The notes below the pieces were generated by a model. The model saw nothing but the letters and a program-made list of their open reading frames with translations. It was not told the origin of the DNA and made no database searches. Below, in pieces: positions 26,278 through 35,503 of a DNA stretch of 64,000 bases (its first letter is position 1; every line of letters starts with the position of its first letter). Location: positions 1 through 64,000 of the forward strand of contig NZ_JAHQCW010000013.1 in NCBI RefSeq assembly GCF_019042275.1, in the 5' to 3' direction. Source of the DNA: Diplocloster agilis. GTDB lineage: Bacteria > Bacillota > Clostridia > Lachnospirales > Lachnospiraceae. The position numbers and the translations under genes were made by a program.

Positions 26278-27660
26278 TTATTCCATGACCGTTAAGAGTT
26301 CCTTCGGCTTCCTGCGTACGATCACAAGAAAAGATATTCCCACCGAAATACCGACAATCACGATCCCCATAACGCCGGACAAGGCAAGCGCCGGGAGCCG
26401 CAGCTCCGCCCCGAAGTTTACCTCCGGCGCTGCCGCATCCACGTCCACGGGATCATTCGTGAACGTGTAGGATACCGCTTCCGTATTCTCCTTTGCCTCC
26501 CCTGCGGCATCATGATAAAGCACCTTCCCGGCCTGCCGGGACAAAGGAAAGGAAACGGCGGCCGCCAGGCAAAAGGCCAGTGCAAAGATAAGACCGCACT
26601 CCAGAAAATGCTGCCACAGAATATTCCTCTTGGAAATCCCAAAAGCCATCAGCACCCCTGCCTCATGAATGCGGTCCCGCTCCCACAGGGTCAGCAGCAA
26701 TGAGAGCAGGCTCACACTGATTACCGTGATCAGCCCCACCATCAGAAAAGTCATTCCGCTCAGCCTGTCCAGCGGTTCCACACTCTTTTGATAAGCCGTA
26801 TTATTAACGGTCAGTTTCAGGGAATCCCAGTCCACCCCATCAAGCCTTTGAACCTCCTGCACAATCCGATCCAATTCTTTTGGGTCTCTGGCGAAAAATG
26901 CGGCTCCCCCGTTAAAATATCTCTGTACCGTCCCCTGCAGTTTCCGGCCAATTTCCTGACTGGTTGCGGCGTCTATGAAAATGAAGTTAGCCGGCAGGTC
27001 ACATTCCGGTGTGTTCTGGTTTCCGGCCTCCGTGTGCATTTCATCAAAAATGCCTGCGATCTGCAGCCGGTAGCCGTCCTCCGAAGCGCCCGCGCCGGCA
27101 GCTTCACCTGCCACAGTGCCGTCTTCTGTTAGATATGCGGTAAAGGTATCGCCCGTCTTCAGCTGATTCATCTGCGCTAATTCCCGCGATATTAACGCCT
27201 GCCCCGTATCGTCCGGCTTCAGATGCCGGCCTTCTTCCAGGGTAAAAATATTCAGCACAAAATATTCATGCAGGCTGCTGTCGTTATTGCCCAGCAGGCG
27301 GGTCATCTGCGCTTTGCCGTCGCCTTCCCCGGTGAACTTTCCGGGCTTTAGGGTCAGCTCCGGCACGCTCAGATACCAGGTATCCATGGCGTTATACGCT
27401 TTTATCCCCTCTGTTTCCATCACCTGATCGATCAGCTGCCGGTCCGTGAACTGCCGGATATTCATCTTCTGGTAATCGGGCGCGATCTTAAAATATCCGC
27501 CTATGCTTTCCCGCAGCTGAGCCGCCGCTGTCTTAGCGGCCCGGTTGACCGCCATCCCTGCCAGCAGCAGGGTCATAATGACCAGAAATGTGACCAGCAG
27601 CAGCGCCGTTTTTCCTTTTTTCCGAATAACAAAAAGATACGCTCTGCGATATGCCGGCAT
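26278..27660 (-). CDS. FtsX-like ABC permease, second subunit
   Basis: 460 aa. N-terminal membrane span (about 17-37), a large extracellular domain, then three membrane spans (about 310-460). Four nt after the companion permease gene, and similar in layout to it, so the pair probably forms a heterodimer with the downstream ATPase. Confidence 0.9.
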   Translation of the reverse strand: MPAYRRAYLFVIRKKGKTALLLVTFLVIMTLLLAGMAVNRAAKTAAAQLRESIGGYFKIAPDYQKMNIRQFTDRQLIDQVMETEGIKAYNAMDTWYLSVPELTLKPGKFTGEGDGKAQMTRLLGNNDSSLHEYFVLNIFTLEEGRHLKPDDTGQALISRELAQMNQLKTGDTFTAYLTEDGTVAGEAAGAGASEDGYRLQIAGIFDEMHTEAGNQNTPECDLPANFIFIDAATSQEIGRKLQGTVQRYFNGGAAFFARDPKELDRIVQEVQRLDGVDWDSLKLTVNNTAYQKSVEPLDRLSGMTFLMVGLITVISVSLLSLLLTLWERDRIHEAGVLMAFGISKRNILWQHFLECGLIFALAFCLAAAVSFPLSRQAGKVLYHDAAGEAKENTEAVSYTFTNDPVDVDAAAPEVNFGAELRLPALALSGVMGIVIVGISVGISFLVIVRRKPKELLTVME

Positions 27661-27664
27661 AGCA

Positions 27665-29164
27665 TCACCCTCCTCCCAGAATATCCCGCGGCTTCTGCCT
27701 GATCACCCGCATGGATGAGACGACCACAGATGTGACCGACACCAGCAGCATGGTCAGGAATACCCCCGATGCGGTTCCCGGCGTCAGATGATACGTAAGC
27801 GACACCTCAGCGTCCGGCATTTTATTAACCATCACATTGGATTGCTGGTCTATGACTACCTCGAAGGGCTGGGCGCTGCCCGGCGAGCTGACCATTCCCG
27901 CCAGCCCATTCCCGATCACATCGGTTACCGGCCCGGCCAGCAGACCGGCCAGCAGAAAGGCCGCTGCGGCCACTACACAGCATTCCAGAAGGAACTGGGC
28001 CAGGGTTGTCTGCTTTTTCACCCCGATGGAGGCCAGTATGCCGATCTCCCGCTTTCTGCTCCGCACCCACATAGTCAGAATCAGGGAAAGGACCGCCAGC
28101 GCTCCCGCGGCCATTATAACAGCCAGCACCGTGGACAGCTTTACCATCGTCCGCAGCGGGCCGGCCGCGGCCTGATAGTCGTGATCGTAGCGTTTCAAGC
28201 TATAGTAGCTCCAGTCCACCGTATCGTTTGCCAGGACCTGTTCCTTTACGGAATCCAGCAGCAGAGGGTCTTCCACGAACAGGGTCACTTCACTGATCAC
28301 CCGGTCGCTTTCACGGGCCAGCACGTCATTGCCGTAATGGGTATTGTATTCAACCTGCGCCCAATGCCGCATGTTGGGGTCTGCGAAGATAATATTGGCA
28401 AAGATATTGTCCTCGGAAGTCCAGTTAGACAGATCCTGTTCGAAATTGATCCGGAAAATCCCGACGATCTCCGACTCAAACGCCGTCCCATATCGCTCCC
28501 CGGTGATAAAATCAAAATTATAAGAATTGATCCGGTCACCGATCTGAAGCCCGTTCATCTTTGCCAGCTCCTCTGAGATGACAGCCTTTCCATAATCTCC
28601 TGTTTCGATATGGCGGCCCTGTGTCAGCTCCAATGCGCCGTTAGCGAAAAATGGATGCCACCGGCCGTCTTCGATCAGATAAAAACCATTGGTATGGGAA
28701 TAGGTCTCATCGGAAAGCCTGCTCTGCCGCAGGCTCTCGTCCAGCCCCTGCGGGTCCGTTTCTTCTATCTGCTGCAGCTCCTTCGAATACCCTCCCGGCC
28801 TTACCTCCAGGCCGGTATATAAGGTTTCATGCCCCATTTCGGAAAAAAATCCGCAGACTCCATCGATATCCAGCAGCTGTTCCAGCTTGGACTGGGTCAG
28901 CAGGGGCACCTTCAGCCTCCGCTCCATCTCCCCGTCCTCATTTTGAGCCAGTTCAAACAGATGCTCCCCCGATATCGGATTCATTTCCAATACGAGTCCG
29001 GTGTTCATGGTCTTTCGCACTTCATCCGCGGCCTTTTGGGCGCTGGCGCGGATCGAGAGTCCTACCAGCAGGAAAAGGCCCGTCACAAGCATGATCAGGA
29101 ACAATAGAATACTTCTCACTTTTTTCCTGGTGACGTATAAATATGCCCTCTTAAAAACACCCAT
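27665..29164 (-). CDS. FtsX-like ABC permease, first subunit
   Basis: 499 aa with the same architecture as the next gene: an N-terminal span, an extracellular domain of about 300 residues, and C-terminal spans including LRTMVKLSTVLAVIMAAGAL. Ribosome site AAAGGGGG six nt before ATG. First gene of the three-gene ABC operon. Confidence 0.9.
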   Translation of the reverse strand: MGVFKRAYLYVTRKKVRSILLFLIMLVTGLFLLVGLSIRASAQKAADEVRKTMNTGLVLEMNPISGEHLFELAQNEDGEMERRLKVPLLTQSKLEQLLDIDGVCGFFSEMGHETLYTGLEVRPGGYSKELQQIEETDPQGLDESLRQSRLSDETYSHTNGFYLIEDGRWHPFFANGALELTQGRHIETGDYGKAVISEELAKMNGLQIGDRINSYNFDFITGERYGTAFESEIVGIFRINFEQDLSNWTSEDNIFANIIFADPNMRHWAQVEYNTHYGNDVLARESDRVISEVTLFVEDPLLLDSVKEQVLANDTVDWSYYSLKRYDHDYQAAAGPLRTMVKLSTVLAVIMAAGALAVLSLILTMWVRSRKREIGILASIGVKKQTTLAQFLLECCVVAAAAFLLAGLLAGPVTDVIGNGLAGMVSSPGSAQPFEVVIDQQSNVMVNKMPDAEVSLTYHLTPGTASGVFLTMLLVSVTSVVVSSMRVIRQKPRDILGGG

Positions 29165-29214
29165 ACAAAACCCCCTTTGCCACTTACTGCGCCTGTACCT
29201 ATTTTATTGACCAT

Positions 29215-29243
29215 ATTATATCATAGCTATTTCTGCGGTTCAA
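29215..29243 (-). promoter_or_regulatory. Promoter of the FtsX-type ABC operon
   Basis: Minus strand TTGAAC (29238-29243), 17-bp spacer, TATAAT (29215-29220), about 50 nt before the first start codon. Confidence 0.7.
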
Positions 29244-29304
29244 TTTGTAGTTTAGGCAGTTTTGGGGTTACTTCCGGGTACAAGCACCTGGCTATCCGGT
29301 TGCC

Positions 29305-29785
29305 TTATTCATACTTCGTATCATATTCCCATGGCTGCCCGCCTGCGATGCAGCCTCCGTCCACCCGGTATTCGCACCCGGTAATGTACGCGGAGGCATC
29401 CGACGCCAGCAGAATGCAGACCCCCACAATATCCTCCGGATAACCCGGTCTGCCCATAGCGATCCGCTCCAGCAGATATCCCCACTTCCGCGGATTTTCC
29501 CAGGTTGACGTGGTACACCAGAACATCGATCCTGCCATGAATCCCCGCAATCTCTTTTGCACACTTTTGAACCTGTTCCGGCTCGGTTATATTCAGGCAA
29601 TGACAGGAAGCGATTCTCCCTTCTTCCTCTATCTGCGCCTGCAACTCCTTAAGCCCCTCTGCGTTCCTGTCACACAGGGCCATGGAAGCCCCCGCCCGGG
29701 CCAGTCCCAGAGCCAGCTCTCTTCCAATTCCCCCCGCGGCTCCCGTAAATGCTATGTGTTTTCCTTCTAATGAAAATACCTCTGT
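29305..29785 (-). pseudogene. Broken SDR copy (internal deletion and frameshift)
   Basis: Nearly identical to the intact short-chain dehydrogenase gene at 30697-31509, but about 311 bp are missing from its middle (corresponding to 30907-31218 of the intact copy). The deletion removes the YxxxK catalytic site and shifts the frame. The N-terminal TGAAGGIG cofactor motif and the C-terminal ~75 residues survive in different frames. The first few codons are also replaced. It ends abruptly at about 29785, next to two IS-like tandem repeats. Confidence 0.85.
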
Positions 29786-29786
29786 G

Positions 29787-29825
29787 AAAGCTGACCACAT
29801 TTTCCCAAAGCTGACCACTTTTCCC
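29787..29825. repeat. Two tandem AAAGCTGACCAC repeats, possible IS remnant
   Basis: AAAGCTGACCACATTTTCCC (29787-29806) and AAAGCTGACCACTTTTCCC (29807-29825) follow each other directly, exactly where homology to the intact SDR gene stops. Tandem terminal repeats of this type recall IS21-family ends, but that is from memory and no transposase is present. Confidence 0.4.
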
Positions 29826-29853
29826 GGATTTTTTAAATAAAACACACCCAATA

Positions 29854-29894
29854 GGTTGAAAATTATTGATATTAACAACCGAATTGCATATAAT
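29854..29894 (+). promoter_or_regulatory. Promoter and dyad of the toxin-antitoxin pair
   Basis: TTGATA (29866-29871), 17-bp spacer, TATAAT (29889-29894). A dyad GGTTG (29854-29858) / CAACC (29876-29880) spans the -35, suggesting autorepression by the antitoxin. Confidence 0.7.
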
Positions 29895-29916
29895 GAGAGT
29901 GTAAGGAGGTGTTGTT

Positions 29917-30216
29917 ATGGCATTAGCAACTTTCAGTGTAAGAATGGACGAAAGCTTAAAACGACAGTTTGATGCCCTTTGCTCCGAGTTTGGAATGAAT
30001 GCGACTACTGCGTTTAATGTGTTTGCCCGTGCTGTTGTTCGGGAAAAGAGAATCCCGTTTGAAATCCAGGCATCCAGCAATTTCACAAGACAGAGTGGTA
30101 TGCAGGCATTTATGGCACTTCGGGCACAGGCAAAGGAAAACGGTGTGCAGGACTTGTCCCTTGATGAAATCAATGATGAGATTCGTAAATCCAGATATGA
30201 GGAGGCAACAGAGTGA
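29917..30216 (+). CDS. RelB/DinJ-family antitoxin
   Basis: 99 aa. The N-terminal ribbon-helix-helix (about 1-50: ATFSVRMDESLKRQFDALC) matches DinJ/RelB antitoxins. AAGGAGG precedes the ATG. The stop overlaps the GTG of the PIN gene, so the two are coupled. It should neutralise the toxin and repress the promoter. GC is lower than in the flanking operons, consistent with acquisition. Confidence 0.9.
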   Translation: MALATFSVRMDESLKRQFDALCSEFGMNATTAFNVFARAVVREKRIPFEIQASSNFTRQSGMQAFMALRAQAKENGVQDLSLDEINDEIRKSRYEEATE

Positions 30217-30629
30217 TTTGTTATGCGGTGATTGATACCAATGTGCTGGTATCTGCACTCTTGTCAAGTCACGATAATGCCGCTACTGTTCAAGTAGTGG
30301 GAAAACTGTTCTCCGGCGAAGTGATTCCACTATTGAGCGAGGAAATCTTACGAGAATATGCCGAGGTATTAAGACGAAAAAAATTTGGATTTTCGGAGGA
30401 AACAGTCAGCTCCTTAATTTATGTCATTGAAAAATATGGAGAGATGCTTGTTCCTACACCGGCATGTGAAATTTTATCCGATATAAAGGACCTTCCGTTT
30501 TATGAAGTCGTTCTGGAGAAAGGTGAAGATGAAGCCTACCTTGTAACCGGAAATCTGAAACATTTTCCCGCAAAACCTTTTATAGTGACTGCACGAGAGT
30601 TTTTGGACATTCTAAATGGAAACAAATAA
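30213..30629 (+). CDS. PIN-domain toxin (COG1569-type)
   Basis: 138 aa. Acidic PIN residues are visible: Asp in AVIDTNVLVSAL near the start, and the Glu/Asp of EKGEDEAYLVTGN near residue 105. Predicted Mg-dependent ribonuclease. It starts with GTG overlapping the antitoxin stop by 4 nt. The pairing of a DinJ-type antitoxin with a PIN toxin, not a YafQ/RelE toxin, is notable. Confidence 0.88.
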   Translation: MICYAVIDTNVLVSALLSSHDNAATVQVVGKLFSGEVIPLLSEEILREYAEVLRRKKFGFSEETVSSLIYVIEKYGEMLVPTPACEILSDIKDLPFYEVVLEKGEDEAYLVTGNLKHFPAKPFIVTAREFLDILNGNK

Positions 30630-30655
30630 GATACACTAAATTGTCAAGGGGGCTG

Positions 30656-30675
30656 TCGGTTAATACCGATTTTTA
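30656..30675 (+). terminator. Short terminator after the toxin gene
   Basis: TCGGT-TAAT-ACCGA followed by TTTTTAC, nested in a longer CAAGGG/CCCTTG pairing. Confidence 0.5.
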
Positions 30676-30696
30676 CGCTCCCTTGTCTAAGTTGCC

Positions 30697-31509
30697 TTAT
30701 TCATACTTCGTATCATATTCCCATGGCTGCCCGCCTGCGATACAGCCTCCGTCCACCCGGTATTCGCACCCGGTAATGTACACGGAGGCATCCGACGCCA
30801 GCAGAATGCAGACCCCCAGAATGTCCTCCGGGTAACCCGGTCTGCCCATAGCGATCCGCTCCAGCAGATATCCCGCCTTCCGCGGATTTTCCCAGGTTGA
30901 CGTGGTCAGCTGGGTTTTTATATGTCCGGGGCTGATACAGTTGGCCCGGATATGATATTTCGCCCATTCCACCGCCTGGGATTTGGTGAGGGACATTACC
31001 CCCGCCTTGGTGGCCGCGTATACGCTGCAGCCTCCCAGAACCCAGCCGGTATTATGGGAACCGATATTGATAATACTACCCGAGTCCTGCTTTCTCATAA
31101 TATGCGCCACCGCCTGGGACATCAGAAACGTCCCCTTAAGGTTTACCGCCATAATTTTGTCATAGGTACTCTCCTCCACATCCAGAAAGCCTTCCCTTTT
31201 ATTAATCCCCGCGCAGTTCACCAGAACATCAATCCTGCCATGAATCCCCGCTATCTCTTTTGTACACTTTTGAACCTGCTCCGGCTCGGTTACATTCAGG
31301 CAATGGCAGGAAGCGTTTCCCCCTTCTTCCTCTATCTGCGCCTGCAATTCCTTAATCCCCTCTGCGTTCGTGTCACACAGGGCCATAAAAGCCCCCGCCC
31401 GGGCCAGTCCCAGAGCCAGCTCTCTTCCAATTCCCCCCGCGGCTCCCGTAAACGCTATGTGTTTTCCTTCTAATGAAAATAGCCCTTCCAAATATTCCGC
31501 TGCCTTCAT
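30697..31509 (-). CDS. Short-chain dehydrogenase/reductase (classical SDR)
   Basis: About 270 aa. TGAAGGIG binds NAD(P); NCAGI and the catalytic YAATKAG (YxxxK) are present; C-terminal IAMGRPGYPEDI and ITGCEYRVDGG are typical of gluconate 5-dehydrogenase/2-keto-sugar reductase relatives. Start ATG 31509 overlaps the upstream stop as ATGA and has GGAG eight nt before; a frame to 31557 is unlikely. Last gene of the catabolic operon. A broken copy lies at 29.3 kb. Confidence 0.93.
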   Translation of the reverse strand: MKAAEYLEGLFSLEGKHIAFTGAAGGIGRELALGLARAGAFMALCDTNAEGIKELQAQIEEEGGNASCHCLNVTEPEQVQKCTKEIAGIHGRIDVLVNCAGINKREGFLDVEESTYDKIMAVNLKGTFLMSQAVAHIMRKQDSGSIINIGSHNTGWVLGGCSVYAATKAGVMSLTKSQAVEWAKYHIRANCISPGHIKTQLTTSTWENPRKAGYLLERIAMGRPGYPEDILGVCILLASDASVYITGCEYRVDGGCIAGGQPWEYDTKYE

Positions 31510-32417
31510 ATCATTTCTCCATTTTCTTCTGTTATCCGCCGGATCTTCGCGCCGCATAATTTTTCATAAAAGAGCGCCAGTCCGCTGTGGTCACACTGTC
31601 CGTGTCCATCCGCGTGCAGGGACTGCATCATTTCCATCACCATGGAAGTAAGCGGCAGAGGAGCTCCCAGCCCATGTCCGGTCGCCAGCGCATTATCCAG
31701 GTCTTTGATATGCAGATCCAGCTTGAATCCCGGCTTAAAGTTCCCGTCCAGTATCATAGGGATCTTCGCATCCATCACCACAGATCCGGCCAGGCCCCCG
31801 CGGATAGCCTCAAAAACCTTCTCCGGGTCCACTCCGGCCTTTACGCTTAAGGTAAATGCCTCCGATACCGCCGCAATATTTAACGCGACGATCACCTGAT
31901 TCGCAAGCTTCGTCGTATTTCCCGCGCCGATTTCTCCGCAGTATACCGCGCTGCTTCCCATCAGCATCAGAATCTCATATACTTCCTCGAATACCGTCCG
32001 GTCCCCACCTGCCATAATGGCCAGTGTGCCGTCGACCGCCTTCGGTTCTCCGCCGGAAACCGGCGCATCGATCATGCGCACTCCCCTCTGTTCACAGGCC
32101 CGGCTGATCTCCCGGGACTCCAGGGGTGCGATAGAACTCATGTCGATGAGAATACTGCCGGGTTCCGCTCCGTCTAAGACTCCATCCGGGCCAAGCACGG
32201 CCTGTCTGACATGGGGGCTGTTGGGCAGCATCGTTATGATTACTTTATTTCCCCGCGCCGCTTCCCCTGCGCCGGCTGCTGTCTTGGCTCCCGCCTCTGC
32301 CAGTTCCTGTCTTTTGCTTTCTTCGATATCATAGACGGTCAATTCCATTCCCGCCTTGAGCAAGTTTAAGGCCATCGGTTTTCCCATAATACCCAGTCCG
32401 ATAAATCCGATCTTCAT
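31506..32417 (-). CDS. 3-hydroxyisobutyrate/tartronate-semialdehyde dehydrogenase family
   Basis: 303 aa. N-terminal Rossmann motif GFIGLGIMGKPMA; substrate motif APVSGG; catalytic lysine in GNTTKLANQ. It reduces or oxidises a short beta-hydroxy acid such as tartronate semialdehyde/glycerate, or a branched sugar acid. Cotranscribed with SDR, transketolase and Gfo/Idh genes. Exact substrate unknown. Confidence 0.9.
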   Translation of the reverse strand: MKIGFIGLGIMGKPMALNLLKAGMELTVYDIEESKRQELAEAGAKTAAGAGEAARGNKVIITMLPNSPHVRQAVLGPDGVLDGAEPGSILIDMSSIAPLESREISRACEQRGVRMIDAPVSGGEPKAVDGTLAIMAGGDRTVFEEVYEILMLMGSSAVYCGEIGAGNTTKLANQVIVALNIAAVSEAFTLSVKAGVDPEKVFEAIRGGLAGSVVMDAKIPMILDGNFKPGFKLDLHIKDLDNALATGHGLGAPLPLTSMVMEMMQSLHADGHGQCDHSGLALFYEKLCGAKIRRITEENGEMI

Positions 32418-32452
32418 TTTTTCCTCCTGTGGCGCATGTCCCGCGCATTAAA

Positions 32453-33385
32453 TTATATTTCCTTATACAATTCCAGGACCGTTTCCACGATATGCTCGCT
32501 GGTCAGCCCGTAATATTCCAGCACATCCTGGTAGCAGTGTCCGCTGCTGCCGAACCGGTCCCGGATTCCGACAAAATCGATTGGAATCCGTTCCAGCCGC
32601 AGGCATTCGGAGACCGCGCTGCCCAGACCTCCGATCACGCTGTGTTCTTCCGCGGTGACCACGCCCTTGCAGCCAGCTATCACCTCTTTCACGGCCGCCG
32701 TATGAAGCGGTTTAATCGTGCTGACATTTACCACCCGCACAGAAATCTTGTCTTTAAGCGTATAAGCCGCCTCCAGCGCCTTTTCCACCATCACTCCGGT
32801 GGCCAGTACGGCTATCTCATTTCCTTCCCGCACCACATAGGGTTTTCCGATCTGAAACGGTTTTCCCTCCGGAGTCACATTATTCAGATCATTCCGGTTT
32901 AACCGTATATAACAGGGGCCCTGCCATTCCACCATAGCCTTCACGGCCGCCGCAGTCTCCCTGGCATCCGCCGGGCTTAGAACAGTCATGTTCGGAATAG
33001 CCCGCATGACCGCCAGATCCTCCACCGACTGATGCGTGGCCCCATCTCCAAAATCGGACAGGCCCGCTGAGGAACCACAGATCTTCACATTCAGTTCTCC
33101 GATCGCGATGGTCTGCCGGATCTGGTCATAGGCCCTGCCTCCCGCAAATACCGCGAAGGAATTCGTAAATGGAATCATCCCGGCCTGAGCCAGTCCGGCC
33201 GCCATCGATGTCATATTCGCTTCTGCGATCCCACATTCAAAATGCCGTTCGGGATAAGCCTGCTCAAACAATTTTCCCATGGTAGAACCGCCCAGGTCGG
33301 CATCCAGCACCACGATACGCTTGTTCTCTTTGCCCAGCTCCACAAGAGTCTTCCCGTACGCTATCCTTTGATTTGTATCACTCAT
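32453..33385 (-). CDS. Transketolase, C-terminal (Pyr) subunit
   Basis: 310 aa, a split transketolase half carrying the pyrimidine-binding and C-terminal domains; the conserved GIAEANMTSMAAGLA holds the catalytic glutamate. It works with the N-terminal subunit encoded 28 nt upstream. Moves two-carbon units between sugar phosphates or keto-acids. Dedicated copies in catabolic operons often serve an unusual ketose. Confidence 0.93.
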   Translation of the reverse strand: MSDTNQRIAYGKTLVELGKENKRIVVLDADLGGSTMGKLFEQAYPERHFECGIAEANMTSMAAGLAQAGMIPFTNSFAVFAGGRAYDQIRQTIAIGELNVKICGSSAGLSDFGDGATHQSVEDLAVMRAIPNMTVLSPADARETAAAVKAMVEWQGPCYIRLNRNDLNNVTPEGKPFQIGKPYVVREGNEIAVLATGVMVEKALEAAYTLKDKISVRVVNVSTIKPLHTAAVKEVIAGCKGVVTAEEHSVIGGLGSAVSECLRLERIPIDFVGIRDRFGSSGHCYQDVLEYYGLTSEHIVETVLELYKEI

Positions 33386-33413
33386 GTTGTCCTCCCAATT
33401 CCTTTCGCTTTTC

Positions 33414-34235
33414 TCAGCTTAATTCCGCCAGCGCTTTCCGGTACAGTTCCTCCGTAAGCATTCCATTGTGAAAGCCGACCACATTTTCTGCGAAGCTGAC
33501 CCCTTTTCCCTTTATGGTTTTAGCCAATATCACCGTAGGTTTCCCTTCGGGACGGGAAGCGTCGTCCAAGACGGTTAGAATCTGTTCCATATCATGTCCG
33601 TCCGTCTCAAGCACCCTCCATCCGAAGCTCTCCCACTTTTCCCGGATCGGATAGCTGTTATAGCGCTCCTCGATCCAGCCGTTGGCCTGCAGCCCGTTCT
33701 GATCCACAATGGCTACCAGACGGTCGGCATGGTACGCGGACGCCGCCATCGCAGCCTCCCATACCTGGCCTTCCGCCAGTTCCCCGTCTCCTAACAGCAC
33801 ATAGACCCGGCGGTCGATCCCTTTAAGCCTCATACCAAGAGCCATACCAAGACCGATCGAAAGCCCCTGCCCCAGCGATCCGGTTCCCGCTTCTATTCCC
33901 GGTGTCTTCTGTACATCCGGGTGTCCCTGGAGATAGAATCCGATCTCTTTGGTATGTTTTAAGTCCTCCACCGGGAAATAGCCGCTTTCCGCCAGCGCCG
34001 CATACTGAAGGATGGCTACATGGCCTTTACTTAACAGGAACCGGTCCCTGTCCTCCAGCTTCGGGGTTTTCGGATCATGATGCATTTTATAAAAATACAG
34101 GGCGGCCACAAGATCCGCCGCCGAGTTGGACCCTCCGATATGACCGGCAACGCCCACCCCTATGCTGACGATTACATCCCTTCGCAGAATTCTTGCCTTT
34201 TCTCTTAACTCGTTTAATAACTGATCACTGTACAA
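33414..34235 (-). CDS. Transketolase, N-terminal (TPP-binding) subunit
   Basis: About 274 aa. The thiamine diphosphate motif GDGELAEGQVWEAAM (GDG…N-type) and IVDQNGLQ are clear. A TTG start at 34235 has GGAGGA at good spacing; the longer ATG at 34268 has none. Forms the active enzyme with the downstream C-terminal half. Confidence 0.92.
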   Translation of the reverse strand: MYSDQLLNELREKARILRRDVIVSIGVGVAGHIGGSNSAADLVAALYFYKMHHDPKTPKLEDRDRFLLSKGHVAILQYAALAESGYFPVEDLKHTKEIGFYLQGHPDVQKTPGIEAGTGSLGQGLSIGLGMALGMRLKGIDRRVYVLLGDGELAEGQVWEAAMAASAYHADRLVAIVDQNGLQANGWIEERYNSYPIREKWESFGWRVLETDGHDMEQILTVLDDASRPEGKPTVILAKTIKGKGVSFAENVVGFHNGMLTEELYRKALAELS

Positions 34236-34299
34236 GATTTTTCCTCCATTCAAGTGCCTTTCTGTCAAGTCACCGCTTTCTATGTCACAGCTCCCTAAA

Positions 34300-35442
34300 T
34301 CACAGCTTTATAGGTTCCGGCCTGGCGCAGGTTGTGCGCATGTGCTGTACACCCTCCCGCTGCGCTTTTTCAAAACTTAACAGGACTTCCGTGACATGAC
34401 CGGTGAATTCCGGGTTCGTACGGTGTTCCCGGCCCGCTTCCAAGGCTCCGGCCAGATCCGCAAGGCCCAGGCCTCTCATATTTTCGGCCGGCCGGCCGAA
34501 CATACGCGGCATACTTTTAAAATGCTCCCACATTTCCGGCCTGCTGAGCATTCCGGCTGCCTCGCCGGCTTTTTTCCCGTCCACTTCTTTTATCAGGCTG
34601 TCCGCACGGAGCAATTTCACCTCGCCGTCAAACCGGTTCGGATCCGGTACCACCAAAGTCCCCTCTGTCCCGTAGATCTCCAGCTTCGGCAGATGCGACA
34701 GCCAGACATCAAAACTCATATTCAGGCTGGCAATGGTTCCCTGCCGAAACTTCAGAATTCCCGCATAATGGGTCGGTACCTCAACGGGAATCTCCTGTCC
34801 GTACCGCTCCCTGGTATAGATCCTGCGGCTCTCCTGCCCCTGTCCGCAGAAACAGGAGGTGGACAACACCGGCCCCAGCATAGACACCAGAGCGGATATG
34901 TAATACGGCCCCATATCCATCATGGGGCCGCCTCCCTTCTGATAGAAGAAATCCGGGTTCGGATGCCAGGTCTCATGTCCGTGGGATACCATATTTGCCA
35001 CAGCAGCCACCGGCCGGCCGATCCATCCGTCGTCGATCAGCTTGCGGCACGTCTGGAGCGCCGGACCCAGAAAAGTATCCGGAGCGCATCCCAAGGCCAG
35101 CCGCCCCTCCCTGGAAAGTCTCTGTAATTCTTCCACCTGGTCCATGGACAGCGCCATAGGCTTCTCACAATACACATGCTTACCGGCCAGCAGCGCCTGC
35201 CGGTTAATCTCATAGTGGACCTTTGGCACCGTCAGATTCAGTATCACATCGATATCCGCATCCGCCAGCAGTTCCTCGGCCGAACAGGCTTTTGCTATTC
35301 CATGGCGGTCCGCCGCCAGCCTCGCCCTGTTTGGGTCAATGTCCGCGCACGCCGCCACCGTAAGTCCATGAAAATACCGACTTATATTGTTCAGATAGAT
35401 ATTTGATATCTCCCCGCATCCGATTATTCCCACCCTTTTCAC
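34300..35442 (-). CDS. Gfo/Idh/MocA-family oxidoreductase
   Basis: 380 aa. Rossmann motif GIIGCGEISN at residues 4-13, then the family EKPMALS with the catalytic lysine, and the C-terminal beta-sheet dimer domain. NAD(P)-dependent oxidation of a sugar or inositol carbon, often C3 of a glycoside. Starts with GTG. Part of the GH3-led operon. Confidence 0.93.
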   Translation of the reverse strand: MKRVGIIGCGEISNIYLNNISRYFHGLTVAACADIDPNRARLAADRHGIAKACSAEELLADADIDVILNLTVPKVHYEINRQALLAGKHVYCEKPMALSMDQVEELQRLSREGRLALGCAPDTFLGPALQTCRKLIDDGWIGRPVAAVANMVSHGHETWHPNPDFFYQKGGGPMMDMGPYYISALVSMLGPVLSTSCFCGQGQESRRIYTRERYGQEIPVEVPTHYAGILKFRQGTIASLNMSFDVWLSHLPKLEIYGTEGTLVVPDPNRFDGEVKLLRADSLIKEVDGKKAGEAAGMLSRPEMWEHFKSMPRMFGRPAENMRGLGLADLAGALEAGREHRTNPEFTGHVTEVLLSFEKAQREGVQHMRTTCARPEPIKL

Positions 35443-35503
35443 AATCTGACCATCCTTTCCTGCCGGCCCATACGCCTGCTTTTATTCCTTTTGCCCGCCG
35501 TTT

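Noticed and set aside
33471-33510. Sequence resembling the AAAGCTGACCAC tandem repeats
   Set aside because: It encodes the normal GVSFAEN region of the transketolase subunit, so the resemblance is chance.
32453-34235. Split transketolase considered as part of a sulfo-transketolase (sulfoquinovose) pathway
   Set aside because: No sulfoquinovosidase, sulfosugar isomerase or sulfonate exporter is visible, and the glycosidase is GH3.
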